A DNA stretch of 64,000 bases. Origin: Gemmatimonadaceae bacterium (GTDB lineage: Bacteria > Gemmatimonadota > Gemmatimonadetes > Gemmatimonadales > Gemmatimonadaceae). The stretch lies in NCBI GenBank assembly GCA_022843265.1, contig JALHNZ010000002.1, positions 62,001 through 126,000 of the forward strand, in the 5' to 3' direction. Made by a program: the position numbers and the translations under genes. A model generated the notes under the pieces. The model ran no database searches. It worked only from the letters and a program-made list of their open reading frames with translations, and was not told where the DNA came from. Positions 35,546-45,332 of this stretch are shown here, in pieces (position 1 is the first letter of the stretch; each line of letters opens with the position of its first letter).

Positions 35546-36706
35546 TCAGTAGCGGTACGTCGCGGCCAGTCCGCTTTTGCCGGGCATCCGCGCGGCGGGG
35601 ACTACAATCACTTCACCATGTTTTCTCAACACGTGCTCGGCGATATCGTCGAGCACGTCGTCAATTGCGGGACCCACATCCTCGCTGAGCGTGACGCGAC
35701 CTGTTGGATCGAGTCGACCCGGAATCACGCGATCCGCTTCTACCAGCAACGTGGCCACACGACCGGATACCGCAGCTTCCGCCACCTGCCAGATATCATC
35801 AGACCCACGTTCGCGCGCGCGCGACGCTTCAAACTCATCAATGAGTGCGCCGAGCCGCGTGAGATACAGCGGCTCCACATGCTTCCACGCTTCCTTGCGC
35901 AGTTCATCAAGGTCGAGCGCGTCGGCATTCATCGCGATGCCGTGTTCCATCAGAAATGGGTTGTGACTCACTTCACGAAACGGCGCGTGGTGCTCAGGCA
36001 ATGCCGCCAGCATGAGCGGAAGTCCCGACGGGCGCGAGTGATGTTCAAGTACGCCTCGGTCGATCACTCGAAAAAACCGCGAGGTGTCGACCTCAACTTC
36101 GTCTTTGCGCGATCCGTGACCATGATGCATGGCACCGCCGGCATGCCCCGAGGCGCCACCCGCGTTCCCGGCGTACGACGCATTGCTCAGGCTCTTCTCG
36201 GTGAGCTCGTCACCGAGCGCATCGGTAATCGTGGTTGGCACGTGCGCCATGGCGACCTGATCGAGCGAGTCGCGATTGCCTTCAAACAGTTTCGCTTCGT
36301 GTCGATTGAGCGCGAGCACCTGAAAACGATCGGCGGACTGCATCACGCGCAGCAACGGCTTGGTGTGATACGAATCAGCCACGACCAGCAACTCGGAGAC
36401 CGGTCGTTGCAGATCAATCACGTCAAACGACGATGCTGAACTGAGGATCGCCAGCCCTTCGGTGCGGTATTTCCAGAACTCCGCGTCGTCGGCAAGCTTC
36501 TCAAAGGGTGCAAGTCGCGCGGCAACATCAACGGACGGATACGCTTCGTGAAGCGACGTCGCAATTGTTTTGAGCAGATTCCGAAAACGAATCGGATCCT
36601 GCGCGTTGTCCGGATGCCGTCTGTGCGTCGGCTGATAGAGCGAGATGCAAGGCGGCTCATGAGCCGCGAGCCAGTGCTGAAGCTGCGCGGTGGAGACTTG
36701 GCGCAT
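35546..36706 (-). CDS. Bacterial eRF1-like (baeRF family 3-type) protein
   Basis: ATG 36706 has AGGAG 5 nt upstream, so this start (386 aa) beats the in-frame start at 36736. The N-terminus (CISLYQPTHRRHPDNAQDPIRFRNLLK) and the middle (FQVLALNRHEAKLFEGNRDSL, RFFRVIDRGVLEHHSRPSGLPLMLAALPEHH) match the baeRF/Host_attach family. A His/Gly-rich insert (GGAMHHGHGSRKDE) could bind metal. The C-terminus contains LRKHGEVIVVPAARMPGKSGLAATYRY. The family is related to archaeo-eukaryotic release factor eRF1; a role in translation or ribosome rescue has been proposed but not proven. Confidence 0.85.
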   Translation of the reverse strand: MRQVSTAQLQHWLAAHEPPCISLYQPTHRRHPDNAQDPIRFRNLLKTIATSLHEAYPSVDVAARLAPFEKLADDAEFWKYRTEGLAILSSASSFDVIDLQRPVSELLVVADSYHTKPLLRVMQSADRFQVLALNRHEAKLFEGNRDSLDQVAMAHVPTTITDALGDELTEKSLSNASYAGNAGGASGHAGGAMHHGHGSRKDEVEVDTSRFFRVIDRGVLEHHSRPSGLPLMLAALPEHHAPFREVSHNPFLMEHGIAMNADALDLDELRKEAWKHVEPLYLTRLGALIDEFEASRARERGSDDIWQVAEAAVSGRVATLLVEADRVIPGRLDPTGRVTLSEDVGPAIDDVLDDIAEHVLRKHGEVIVVPAARMPGKSGLAATYRY

Positions 36707-36711
36707 GGGCA

Positions 36712-36716
36712 CTCCT
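36712..36716 (-). promoter_or_regulatory. Ribosome binding site of the eRF1-like gene
   Basis: AGGAG on the minus strand, 5 nt before ATG 36706, fixes the start codon. Confidence 0.7.
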
Positions 36717-36825
36717 GGGTGTGAAGGGACAGTCACCGGGCGTCTGCATTGACGAACCCGAGTGACGACGGATCAAATCCGCCTCCCTGATACCCCAGAG
36801 TGCCCCGCAAGCGCCCTTGGTGCGA

Positions 36826-37242
36826 CTACTTTTTCGCCGACGCGCTGGCCTTGAAACGCGCGCGCATCAGCAACAGCTCTTCGCTGATATCGACGTTCTT
36901 CTTGATGATGTCTTCGAGTAGCTGAAGGATTGAGACGTTGTCTTCCACGTTCGTGGGTTCGCCGCTCAACCGCACGCCAAAGCCGAAATGCGTGCCGGGC
37001 ACGAGCACTACTTCATTCTGCAGCACGACATCGGCCATATCGTCAGCCACCCGCACGGCCACGAACTTTTTGCCCGCCTTCTCCATGTAACCAATGCGAA
37101 GCCCGTTGGCGCTCGACGGCCACTCCGGATACGCATGTGACTGTCCGTCACTTCCTTCAAAGGTCGAAGTCGTTGGCGTCAGATTCGCGAAATTCCGTTC
37201 GAAGCCACCGATGTACATGAGCGCGTGTCGCATCGTCACCAT
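36826..37242 (-). CDS. Conserved-looking hypothetical protein
   Basis: 138 aa, starting at ATG 37242 or the in-frame ATG 37233. No signal or membrane span. Predicted beta strands dominate the middle (RIGYMEKAGKKFVAVRVADDMADVVLQ, VLVPGTHFGFGVRLSGEP) with a helical C-terminus (ILQLLEDIIKKNVDISEELLLMRARF). I recognise no family. Base composition and codon style match the neighbours, so it is probably real. It stands alone between the eRF1-like and aminotransferase genes on the same strand. Confidence 0.6.
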   Translation of the reverse strand: MVTMRHALMYIGGFERNFANLTPTTSTFEGSDGQSHAYPEWPSSANGLRIGYMEKAGKKFVAVRVADDMADVVLQNEVVLVPGTHFGFGVRLSGEPTNVEDNVSILQLLEDIIKKNVDISEELLLMRARFKASASAKK

Positions 37243-37325
37243 TGTCGAGTAAGGTCCACACCGAGAGCCAGGCCGAGCGCCTGCTATAGGCCAAGGTACC
37301 TCTTTTCACGGAATCCCGTGAGGGG

Positions 37326-38657
37326 TCAGGCGAGGGTTCGGAGCACCCGTCGCATCGCGTCCACGATCGACTCGATTTGCGCCTCGCTCACGATCAGTGG
37401 GGGCGAAAGCGCGATGGTATCACGAGTTACGCGAATCAGCGTGTTCTCACGCCAGAAGCTGGCCTGCATGACATCGGCCCCGCGGGCGCCGATCTCGCTT
37501 CCCCGACCGGCCAGCTCAATGGCCCCAACAAGGCCGAGCGTTCGCACATCGATCACGTGCGGTTCCGTGGCCAGCGAATGTACGGACTCGGCCCAGAAGG
37601 CAGACAAGTGGTGCGCTCGTTCGAAAAGCCCTTCATCACGGTAGAGCTTGAGGGTGGCGAGCCCCGCCGCACTGGCTACCGGATGCCCCGAATACGTATA
37701 ACCGTGAAACAGCTCGATACCCATCCCTGCTGACTCAACAACGGTATCGTGGATCTCCCGACGCACGGCTGTGGCACCCATGGGAATGAGTCCGTTCGTG
37801 AGCCCCTTGGCCATGGTGATGATGTCGGGTATGACGCCAAATCGCTGCGCTGCAAAGGCTGCGCCAAGACGACCGAACCCGGTGATCACTTCGTCAAAAA
37901 TGAGCAAGATGTCGTGCGCTGAGCAGATGCTGCGCAAACGCTCCAGGTAGCCGACGGGTGGTACCAGCACGCCGGTCGATGCGGCAACGGGCTCTACGAT
38001 CACCGCACCGATGCGGTCGGCACCAACCTGTGCGATGAGATCCAGCAATGCGTCCGCCCGCTCGGCCCCGTGTTGTGGCTGGCCGCAACTGAATGCGTTC
38101 CGTGTCAGATCGTGCGTGTCTGGCAAGTGATGCACGTGTGGCAATAGCTGCGCCGCATACGAATCACGATTGGGCGCGATCCCGCCAACAGAAATGCCAC
38201 CGAATCCCACACCATGATAGCCGCGCAGTCGCCCCACGAAATGCGACCGTTCCGGTTGGCCGCGCGCACGCCAATACGCCAGCACAATCTTGAGCGCCGT
38301 GTCGACGGCCTCGGATCCGGAGTTGGAGAAGAAAATGCGATCAAGTCCGGGCGGCGTGACCTTTGCCAGCGCCGACGCAAGCTCGAAGCTCGACGGATGA
38401 CCCATTTGAAACGCCGGCGCAAAGTCGAGCGTGCTTGCAGCCTCTTGCACCGCACGAACAATGGGCTCGCGACAGTGTCCTGCGTTCACGCACCAGAGAC
38501 CCGCCGCCGCGTCAAGAATTTGTCGGCCATCAGAGGCGACGTAGTGCATATCGCGAGCGGACACGAGCATTCGCGGATGCTGCTTGAACGTGCGGTTCGC
38601 CGTAAACGGCATCCACAGGGCGTCGAGGGAAAGCTCGTGTTCGAGGGATGCCGTCAT
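37326..38657 (-). CDS. Class III aminotransferase (beta-alanine/omega-amino acid--pyruvate type)
   Basis: 443 aa. Fold-type I PLP enzyme with SNSGSEAVDTALKIVLAYWR (phosphate cup), GYHGVGFGG, IFDEVITGFGRLG (Asp255 contacts the pyridine N) and TMAKGLTNG (Lys284, Schiff base). The N-terminus LWMPFTANRTFK and FQMGHPSS match omega-amino acid:pyruvate transaminases. It probably transfers the amino group of beta-alanine or a related amine to pyruvate. Soluble and monocistronic. Confidence 0.92.
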   Translation of the reverse strand: MTASLEHELSLDALWMPFTANRTFKQHPRMLVSARDMHYVASDGRQILDAAAGLWCVNAGHCREPIVRAVQEAASTLDFAPAFQMGHPSSFELASALAKVTPPGLDRIFFSNSGSEAVDTALKIVLAYWRARGQPERSHFVGRLRGYHGVGFGGISVGGIAPNRDSYAAQLLPHVHHLPDTHDLTRNAFSCGQPQHGAERADALLDLIAQVGADRIGAVIVEPVAASTGVLVPPVGYLERLRSICSAHDILLIFDEVITGFGRLGAAFAAQRFGVIPDIITMAKGLTNGLIPMGATAVRREIHDTVVESAGMGIELFHGYTYSGHPVASAAGLATLKLYRDEGLFERAHHLSAFWAESVHSLATEPHVIDVRTLGLVGAIELAGRGSEIGARGADVMQASFWRENTLIRVTRDTIALSPPLIVSEAQIESIVDAMRRVLRTLA

Positions 38658-38811
38658 GAATAGCTCGGGTTAGTCCGGCCCGTACGCCACGCCATCTGGT
38701 GCGGTGCCTGCCGATACGGGTCGAATCTTCTGTTGCACCCTCACGTCCACAAGGATCGTACCGGAAATTCAAAGCGGCTGTGGGAACGGATGCGACGCGA
38801 TAGCATTCAGG

Positions 38812-39117
38812 ATGACCGAACCGCGACGAATTGATCCGCTACACGGCGTGACACTGCAGGCCATGATCGAACATCTGGTGGAGCGCTACAGCTGGGAAGG
38901 ACTCGGCGAGCGCATTGATATTCGATGCTTTACGCACGACCCCAGTGTTCCGTCATCGCTCAAGTTTCTGCGGAAGACACCGTGGGCGCGCGCCAAAGTG
39001 GAGTCACTGTACGTGCACTCGGCAACGCACCCTCGCAAGACAAAAGCCGCGAACGCCGCGTTAACCGAGCGCGAACGACACGCCAATGCCGAGCAGACCA
39101 ACGAGGACCACGAGTAA
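38812..39117 (+). CDS. VF530/DUF2132 family DNA-binding protein
   Basis: ATG 38812 gives 101 aa. The family core is present: [61 protein letters not shown]530 proteins are small compact DNA-binding proteins of unknown biological role. The last 25 residues (basic then Glu/Asn-rich) fall outside the family core and lie in the 57-bp antisense overlap with the carrier gene. Confidence 0.88.
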   Translation: MTEPRRIDPLHGVTLQAMIEHLVERYSWEGLGERIDIRCFTHDPSVPSSLKFLRKTPWARAKVESLYVHSATHPRKTKAANAALTERERHANAEQTNEDHE

Positions 39118-40404
39118 CGAGCCTGGTATCGCGTAGCGAAGCCACCGCGTGTACGGCACGCCACCCGCAACCAGCATCGCGAGCAGGGCACCGTTGGTCG
39201 GCACCAGCAAATCCATGGTGGGGCCTCCAGTCAGAAACGCGAGCACCGCAATTTCGCGCGAGAAACCCAGCAGATCGGCGAGCGGTGCCATAATCGGCAT
39301 CACGAGCGCCGCCTGGCCGCTGTTCGACATCACGGGCACGTGCAGTATTGCGTGGACCGGCACCATCAGACCCGCCGCCAACACGCCCGGCACATGCTCC
39401 AGCGGCTGCGACAATCCGTACACGATCGTATCAATCACACGGCCATCGGTGAGCACCACCGAAATCGCGCGTGCGACGCCGACAAACAGTGCGGCGGAGA
39501 GTAACGCGTCCATGCCCTTGAGATATTCGACTACAGTCCCGCGCACGCCGAGACGAGCGGTCAGCCCCACCGCAAACGCAGCCACCAGAAACACGGCCGA
39601 GAGCTCGTTAAATCCCCAGTCGCGCCAGATCACGCCCGCGACGTACGGCACGAAGGGGATCAAGAGCAGCGCGAGCAACACACCGTCGCGTGCAGATGGC
39701 GGAGACATTGCCTCAACGTTGACGTTGGGCGTGACGACATCATCGCGCTTTGCCTGCCACAGCACGTAGAGAATCCACACACTCACGGCCACCACAGTGA
39801 TCGCGCTTCGAACACCGAAACCCGCACCAAGTGGCAAGTCGGAGAATCGATTGGCAATGCCTGATGCGAATGGATTGGTTGGACCAAACGCCGCGCCAGT
39901 CACTGCGGCGCCCACGCTCATACCAAGCGCAGTAAGCGCCCCGAAGCCAAGCCCTCGACTCAGCACCACGAGCACTGGCACCAGGGCAATGATTTCCTCA
40001 TGAACGTTCACGAGCGCGCCCAGCGTGGCGAACAGCAGCGAAACAAAGACAATCACGAGTCGCGGGCGCGTCGTGCGGCCGACCAGTCCTCCCACCAGTC
40101 GACCGAGCGCGCCGGTTCGCTCGAGCATCGCGAACGCGCCGCCTACGAAAAGGATCACCACCAACACGTCCGCGCCGGCGACAATTCCTCGGGGCACCGC
40201 GAGCACCGCGGCAGCCGGACCAACAGGCGACGCGTCAACGCGGTGATACGTGCCGGGCACTACGACTTCGCGCCCGGTAGCCGCTTGCACCACGCGCTCG
40301 TATTCGCCGGCGGGCAGCACCCACGTCGCAATGGCCGCGACGAATACCGCACCAAGCAACAGCACCATGGGGTGCGGGAAACGCGAGCCGGTCGGTGATG
40401 ACAA
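39061..40404 (-). CDS. YfcC/DcuC-like membrane transporter
   Basis: 447 aa with about 11-12 membrane segments ([53 protein letters not shown]). The region [22 protein letters not shown] and [18 protein letters not shown] match the YfcC/C4-dicarboxylate anaerobic carrier family; [24 protein letters not shown] is the second conserved re-entrant segment. It likely moves dicarboxylates or basic amino acids; direction and substrate unknown. Its 3' end overlaps the VF530-type gene by 57 bp, antisense. Confidence 0.9.
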   Translation of the reverse strand: MSSPTGSRFPHPMVLLLGAVFVAAIATWVLPAGEYERVVQAATGREVVVPGTYHRVDASPVGPAAAVLAVPRGIVAGADVLVVILFVGGAFAMLERTGALGRLVGGLVGRTTRPRLVIVFVSLLFATLGALVNVHEEIIALVPVLVVLSRGLGFGALTALGMSVGAAVTGAAFGPTNPFASGIANRFSDLPLGAGFGVRSAITVVAVSVWILYVLWQAKRDDVVTPNVNVEAMSPPSARDGVLLALLLIPFVPYVAGVIWRDWGFNELSAVFLVAAFAVGLTARLGVRGTVVEYLKGMDALLSAALFVGVARAISVVLTDGRVIDTIVYGLSQPLEHVPGVLAAGLMVPVHAILHVPVMSNSGQAALVMPIMAPLADLLGFSREIAVLAFLTGGPTMDLLVPTNGALLAMLVAGGVPYTRWLRYAIPGSLLVVLVGLLGIGVSFALG

Positions 40405-40474
40405 TGGGGCTCCTGCAGTAAGGAGGGCGGGGTTGGCCCTGTTGATTCGAGCGCACCACAGGTAACGTCTAGCC

Positions 40475-42832
40475 GTGGATTTTCACTCCGATTCTAACAG
40501 CGAACGCTTTGAGCTGCTGCTCGAAGCCACCGGCGCGGGCTATTGGGAGCTGCGCCGCGACGGCGGCGCGTCGATTGTCTCGACGCGCTCGCTTGAAATT
40601 TTTGGCGTGGAGGTTCCGGCAGGCGCCAACGCGGTTGCCGCGATGCGCGCCTGCGTGGACTCAGCGGATCTGCTGCGACTCGATACGGCAGCGCGCGCGG
40701 CGGAGCACTCGAGCACGTCGTACGAAGAAGTGATTCGCGTGACGCGACCAAGAGACGGTGCGCGGCGCTGGATGCGCGTTCGCGGTCGCAGCTTCATTGG
40801 TGAGAATGCGTCGCGTCGACTGCTCGGCACAGTCGTGGATATCACCGACGAGTACACGCTCGAGCAGCGCATGGAGCGCCTGCGGTTGCAGCTTGAGGAC
40901 GCCGAACGGTTGGCCGGCATCGGAAGCTGGTCGTGGAGCATTATCACGGGAGAGGTGCGATGGTCCAGCGAGACCTACCGACTCCTGCGTTTGCCGCCGG
41001 ACGCGCCCCCGTCGTTTGAGCTCGTGCTGAGCCTCGCGGTTGACGACGCGCACCGGGAAAAATTTCTGCAGCATGTGACGGCGGCCCTCCAGAGCGGCGA
41101 GCCGTATGATCTCGAGATCCCCGCGCGACTTGGTGACGGCTCGCTGGCTGTGCTGCACTCGCGTGGTCGCGTGGAGCACGATGCAACCGGCGCACCAGCG
41201 CGCATGATCGGCACGATGCAGGACGTCACCGCTGTACGCTCAGCTGAGCGAGCGCTGATTGAACGCGAAGCCCGATTCAGAACGCTCGCCGAGTCGTCGC
41301 CCACCGGTGTGTTTCTCACCGATCGCGCGGGCATGCCCACGTACGTGAACCAGCGTCTGCTCGACTGGTTTGATCAGACGCTGGAGCAGTTCGTGGCGCT
41401 GCAGTGGTTGAAGCGCGTGCATCCGGAAGACCTGCCGCAGGTGATCGCTGCCAACGAGCGATCCGTCGGCACAGCGGATCCGTTCGACGCGGAGTACCGC
41501 ATTCTTGTGCGCGGCGAAACGCACTGGATGCGCGTGCGCACGCAGCCACTCATTTCCGCTGACGGGATCGTCATGGGACATGTCGGCTCAGTCCTGGATA
41601 CGACTGAGCAGCATCAAGCAGATGAGGAGCGCGCGCAGCTGCAGGCGCGTCTGCGTCAGGCGCAGAAGCTCGAATCCATCGGGTTGTTGGCGGGTGGCGT
41701 CGCGCACGACTTCAACAATCTGCTGGTTGGCGTACTCGCGAACGCTTCGCTTGCGCGCACTGAAGCACCGCTCGGCGGCAGTCTCGCCGAAATGCTCGGC
41801 GACATCGAGGTCGCGGCCCAGCGAGCTGCTGACCTGACGCAGCAACTGATGGCCTATGGTGGTCGCATCGACAGTGACACACAAACAGTAGATCTCGTCG
41901 ATCTGGCCAAACAACTTCCCGGTTTGCTTCGTTCGCAGCCCACGGCAGACGTGACCATTGACACGAGCACTGAAGCTGATCAGCTGCCCGTTGATGGCGA
42001 CCAAACGCAGTTGCGCCGCGTGGTGATGAATCTGCTCACCAACGCGCTCGACGCGGTCACGGCGCACCCGACGTCGAATGGCGGCCGTGTTTCAATTCAC
42101 ACGCGCCAGGAATACCTGACGAGCGAACAACTGTCCCGCTGCATTCTGGGCCATGATCGCGCGGCCGGGGAATACGCAAGCGTGACCGTGAGCGACAGTG
42201 GTGCGGGTATGAGCAGCGACGTCCTGGAACGCATGTTTGATCCCTTCTTCACAACAAAGAGCTCAGGCCGCGGTCTGGGTCTTTCTGCAACGCTCGGCAT
42301 TCTGAACATGCACCGCGGCGTGATCGACGTGCGCTCCGCGCCCGGATTCGGTACCACGATTCGTGTGTTGCTGCCGTTATCGCGCGCAGCCGCACCGGTG
42401 CGCAAAACGATCGAGCTTCCGGATCAGGAATGGCGCGGTGTGGGAACCGTACTCGTCGTCGACGATGAAGCGACCGTGCGCACAGCCGCGCGTCGCACAC
42501 TCGAACGCGCTGGCTTCGCCGTAATTGAGGCGTGCGATGGCGAGGACGCGCTCAAGAAACTCGCATCATTTCAGGACGCAGTGGCCTGCATCCTGCTCGA
42601 TTTGTCAATGCCGGTGATGAGCGGCGATCGTTGTCTTGAAGCCCTTCGCGCACGCGGCATTCACACGCCGGTGCTGATGTCGAGTGGCTTCGATGCCGCC
42701 GGTGTGATTCACGAAATCGTGGCCCGCGGCGACGCTCGGTTCCTGAAAAAACCTTACAGTACCTCGGACCTGCAGCGCGCCATACGCGAGACCATGCTCA
42801 CGCAACAGCGCGCTGCCGTCACGCCGCGCTAG
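40475..42832 (+). CDS. Soluble PAS-PAS-PAS hybrid histidine kinase
   Basis: GTG start, 785 aa, no membrane span. Three PAS domains (about 8-125, 130-255, 265-385; for example GIGSWSWSIITGEVRWSSETYRLL and ESSPTGVFLTDRAG), then HisKA with GGVAHDFNNLL (His411), HATPase_c with NLLTNALDAV, SDSGAGMS and SSGRGLGLSATLG, and a C-terminal receiver with VVDDE, LLDLSMPVMSG (Asp709) and FLKKPYS. A cytoplasmic sensor with internal phosphorelay. No separate regulator gene is adjacent. It overlaps the convergent ettA stop by 4 bp. Confidence 0.95.
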   Translation: MDFHSDSNSERFELLLEATGAGYWELRRDGGASIVSTRSLEIFGVEVPAGANAVAAMRACVDSADLLRLDTAARAAEHSSTSYEEVIRVTRPRDGARRWMRVRGRSFIGENASRRLLGTVVDITDEYTLEQRMERLRLQLEDAERLAGIGSWSWSIITGEVRWSSETYRLLRLPPDAPPSFELVLSLAVDDAHREKFLQHVTAALQSGEPYDLEIPARLGDGSLAVLHSRGRVEHDATGAPARMIGTMQDVTAVRSAERALIEREARFRTLAESSPTGVFLTDRAGMPTYVNQRLLDWFDQTLEQFVALQWLKRVHPEDLPQVIAANERSVGTADPFDAEYRILVRGETHWMRVRTQPLISADGIVMGHVGSVLDTTEQHQADEERAQLQARLRQAQKLESIGLLAGGVAHDFNNLLVGVLANASLARTEAPLGGSLAEMLGDIEVAAQRAADLTQQLMAYGGRIDSDTQTVDLVDLAKQLPGLLRSQPTADVTIDTSTEADQLPVDGDQTQLRRVVMNLLTNALDAVTAHPTSNGGRVSIHTRQEYLTSEQLSRCILGHDRAAGEYASVTVSDSGAGMSSDVLERMFDPFFTTKSSGRGLGLSATLGILNMHRGVIDVRSAPGFGTTIRVLLPLSRAAAPVRKTIELPDQEWRGVGTVLVVDDEATVRTAARRTLERAGFAVIEACDGEDALKKLASFQDAVACILLDLSMPVMSGDRCLEALRARGIHTPVLMSSGFDAAGVIHEIVARGDARFLKKPYSTSDLQRAIRETMLTQQRAAVTPR

Positions 42833-44496
42833 CGCACCAGCTTCTTGTACTTGATGCGGTGTGGCTGATCAGCGTCGGCACCCTTGCGACGCTTCAGATC
42901 CTCGATATACGCCTGATAGTTGCCCTCAAACCACACCGTCTCGGAATCGCCTTCGAACGCGAGAATGTGTGTGGCCACACGGTCAAGGAACCACCGATCA
43001 TGTGAAATGATGACGGCGCAGCCGCTGAAGTCGAGCACGGCGTCTTCCAGTGCGCGCAACGTATCCACGTCAAGATCATTCGTGGGTTCGTCAAGCAGCA
43101 GCAAGTTGCCGCCTTGCATGAGCGTCTTCGCGAGATGCAGGCGATTGCGCTCACCACCTGACATGTTGGCCACAAGCTTTTGCTGATCAGCGCCGCGGAA
43201 TCCGAAGCTCGCGGCGTACGCGCGTGAGTTGAGTTCGCGCTTGCCAACGGGAATCATTTCGCGTCCACCCGAAATTTCTTCCCATAGGGTGCGCTTGCCT
43301 TCGAGCGTGCGCTGCTGATCTTGATACGAGACCTGCACCGTATCGCCAACCTTGAGCGTGCCATCGTCTGGCTGCTCAAGGCCGTTGATCATGCGGAAGA
43401 GCGTGGTTTTGCCGGCGCCGTTCGGGCCAATGATGCCAACAATGCCAGCGCGCGGCAGATCGACCGACAAGTTGTCGAAGAGCAGCTTGTCGCCAAACGC
43501 TTTGCGCAACTTCTTCGCGATCACGACATCGTTGCCCAGACGCGGCGCCGGTGGAATCACGATTTCGTTCTGCATGATGCGATCGTTCTGAGCTTCGCTC
43601 GCCAAATCCTCGTAGGCTTGCAAGCGTGCCTTGTTCTTGGCCTGACGCGCCTTGGGCGACATACGCACCCACTCGAGTTCCTTCTCAAGGGTCTTCTGAC
43701 GCGCGCTGGCGTGCTTTTCTTCAAGCTTGAGTCGTTCCTGCTTCTGCTCCAGCCAGCCGCTGTAGTTGCCTTCGTACGGCACGCCCTTGCCGCGATCCAG
43801 CTCAAGAATCCACTTGGCCACGTTGTCGAGGAAGTAGCGATCATGGGTGATGGCCACCACCGTTCCCGGAAACTTCTCAAGGTAATGCTCCAGCCACGCG
43901 ACGCTTTCGGCGTCGAGATGGTTGGTGGGTTCGTCGAGCAACAGCATGTCCGGCTCTTCCAGCAGAATGCGGCACAGTGCCACGCGGCGCTTTTCGCCAC
44001 CTGACAAATGCGTGACGGCCGCATCGCCCGGAGGCAAACGCAACGCATCCATGGCCACTTCAATCTTGTTGTCAAGATTCCAGAGGTCATGCTGATCGAT
44101 GTACTCCTGCAGCTTGCCCTGCTTTTCCATGAGCGCGTCAAAGTCCGCATCGGGCTCAGCAAACTTCATGGAGATGTCATTGAACTGGTTCATCGCGTCA
44201 CGATACGGCTTGACGGCCAGCTCGACATTGCCGCGCACATCGAGCGAGGCATCCAGCTCCGGCTCCTGCGACAGATAGCCGATGCGCGTGCCTTTGTGCG
44301 CCCAGGCTTCACCCTGAAACTCGTTGTCCACACCCGCCATGATGCGCAGCAGTGACGACTTACCGGCGCCGTTGGGGCCGAGAACGCCGATTTTTGCGCC
44401 AGGATAGAACGAGAGCCAGATGTCGTCGAGAATGATGCGCGAGGGCGGAACAACCTTGCGCAATCCTTTCATCACGTAGATGAACTGCGGAGCCAT
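42829..44496 (-). CDS. ettA: Energy-dependent translational throttle protein EttA (ABC-F)
   Basis: 555 aa, the typical EttA length. Two ABC domains: Walker A GVLGPNGAGKSSLLR and IIGPNGAGKTTLFR; signatures HLSGGEKRRVALCR and MSGGERNRLHLAK; Walker B MLLLDEPTNHLDAESVAWLE and LLLLDEPTNDLDVDT. Between them is the PtIM linker rich in Lys/Glu (LEEKHASARQKTLEKELEW). It binds the ribosomal E site and gates the first elongation cycle according to ATP/ADP levels. No membrane segment. Divergent from the CcdA gene. Confidence 0.97.
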   Translation of the reverse strand: MAPQFIYVMKGLRKVVPPSRIILDDIWLSFYPGAKIGVLGPNGAGKSSLLRIMAGVDNEFQGEAWAHKGTRIGYLSQEPELDASLDVRGNVELAVKPYRDAMNQFNDISMKFAEPDADFDALMEKQGKLQEYIDQHDLWNLDNKIEVAMDALRLPPGDAAVTHLSGGEKRRVALCRILLEEPDMLLLDEPTNHLDAESVAWLEHYLEKFPGTVVAITHDRYFLDNVAKWILELDRGKGVPYEGNYSGWLEQKQERLKLEEKHASARQKTLEKELEWVRMSPKARQAKNKARLQAYEDLASEAQNDRIMQNEIVIPPAPRLGNDVVIAKKLRKAFGDKLLFDNLSVDLPRAGIVGIIGPNGAGKTTLFRMINGLEQPDDGTLKVGDTVQVSYQDQQRTLEGKRTLWEEISGGREMIPVGKRELNSRAYAASFGFRGADQQKLVANMSGGERNRLHLAKTLMQGGNLLLLDEPTNDLDVDTLRALEDAVLDFSGCAVIISHDRWFLDRVATHILAFEGDSETVWFEGNYQAYIEDLKRRKGADADQPHRIKYKKLVR

Positions 44497-44588
44497 GCGG
44501 AACCTGTGCGTCGGGGACGTGAGCGGGGCAACCCCGCGTTAGCCTCGAAAACTAACGGCGGGGGGAACGTTCGTCCCAGCGCGGCCAT

Positions 44589-45332
44589 ATGTTTGGTCTT
44601 ATGCAGATCGACGTCGCCGCCCAACTCTCTGGCTCTCCGCTCACCGCCATCCCGCTGCTCTTCGCGGCTGGCGTGCTCACCAGCCTCACCCCCTGCGTCT
44701 ACCCGATGATTCCGATCACGGCTGCGATTGTGGGAGGGCAGAATCTGGGCGGGCCGCCGGACGCGGTGGCACCCAAACCGCCGCGTTGGCGAACCGCCGC
44801 GCTGACCGGCGCGTACGTACTCGGTCTGGCCGCCGTCTACGCTGGCCTGGGACTTCTGGCCGGCCTCACGGGTACGATGTTCGGTGCGGTGAGCAGCAAT
44901 CCGTGGGCCTACTTTGCCATGGCGAACCTGCTCATGCTCGCCGCCTTGTCGATGTTCGACGTGATTCCGGTGCGCCTGCCGTCATTTCTGGTGCAGCGCG
45001 CGGCCACGGCGGGTACCGGCGGGCGGGCGGCGGGTGCCTTCATCATGGGCGCGGCGTCCGGGTTGGTCGCGGCGCCCTGTTCGGCGCCGGTGATGGCCGC
45101 GGTGCTCACGTGGGTGAGCGCAACGCAGAGCGCGGGTCTTGGCTTTGTGTATCTGTTCGCCTTTTCGCTTGGTATGTGTGCACTGCTGGTGATCGTTGGT
45201 CTGTCCGCCGGCACGGTGTCACGATTGCCGCGCGCCGGCATGTGGATGGTGTACGTAAAAAAAGGCTTTGGCATCGTGATGCTCGCGATGGCCGAGTATT
45301 ACCTCATCAAGATGGGACAGGTTTACTTCTGA
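44589..45332 (+). CDS. CcdA/DsbD-type transmembrane thiol reductant carrier
   Basis: 247 aa, six membrane segments. The two redox Cys sit in matching segments SLTPCVYPMIPIT and VAAPCSAPVMAAV, characteristic of the CcdA/DsbD transmembrane domain that passes electrons from cytoplasmic thioredoxin outward. The N-terminal MFGLMQIDVAAQ may be trimmed; several ATGs are close. The TGA overlaps the next ATG by 1 nt, and the next gene encodes an exported thioredoxin, the expected electron acceptor. Confidence 0.93.
   Translation: MFGLMQIDVAAQLSGSPLTAIPLLFAAGVLTSLTPCVYPMIPITAAIVGGQNLGGPPDAVAPKPPRWRTAALTGAYVLGLAAVYAGLGLLAGLTGTMFGAVSSNPWAYFAMANLLMLAALSMFDVIPVRLPSFLVQRAATAGTGGRAAGAFIMGAASGLVAAPCSAPVMAAVLTWVSATQSAGLGFVYLFAFSLGMCALLVIVGLSAGTVSRLPRAGMWMVYVKKGFGIVMLAMAEYYLIKMGQVYF

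Noticed and set aside
37303-37320. Short inverted repeat TCACGG/CCGTGA downstream of the aminotransferase gene
   Set aside because: Six base pairs without a T tract on the relevant strand; too weak to call a terminator.
44786-45331. Upstream extension of the thioredoxin gene through the CcdA gene
   Set aside because: The extension translates to low-complexity Arg-rich sequence; ATG 45332 with overlap to the CcdA stop and a signal peptide is a better start.
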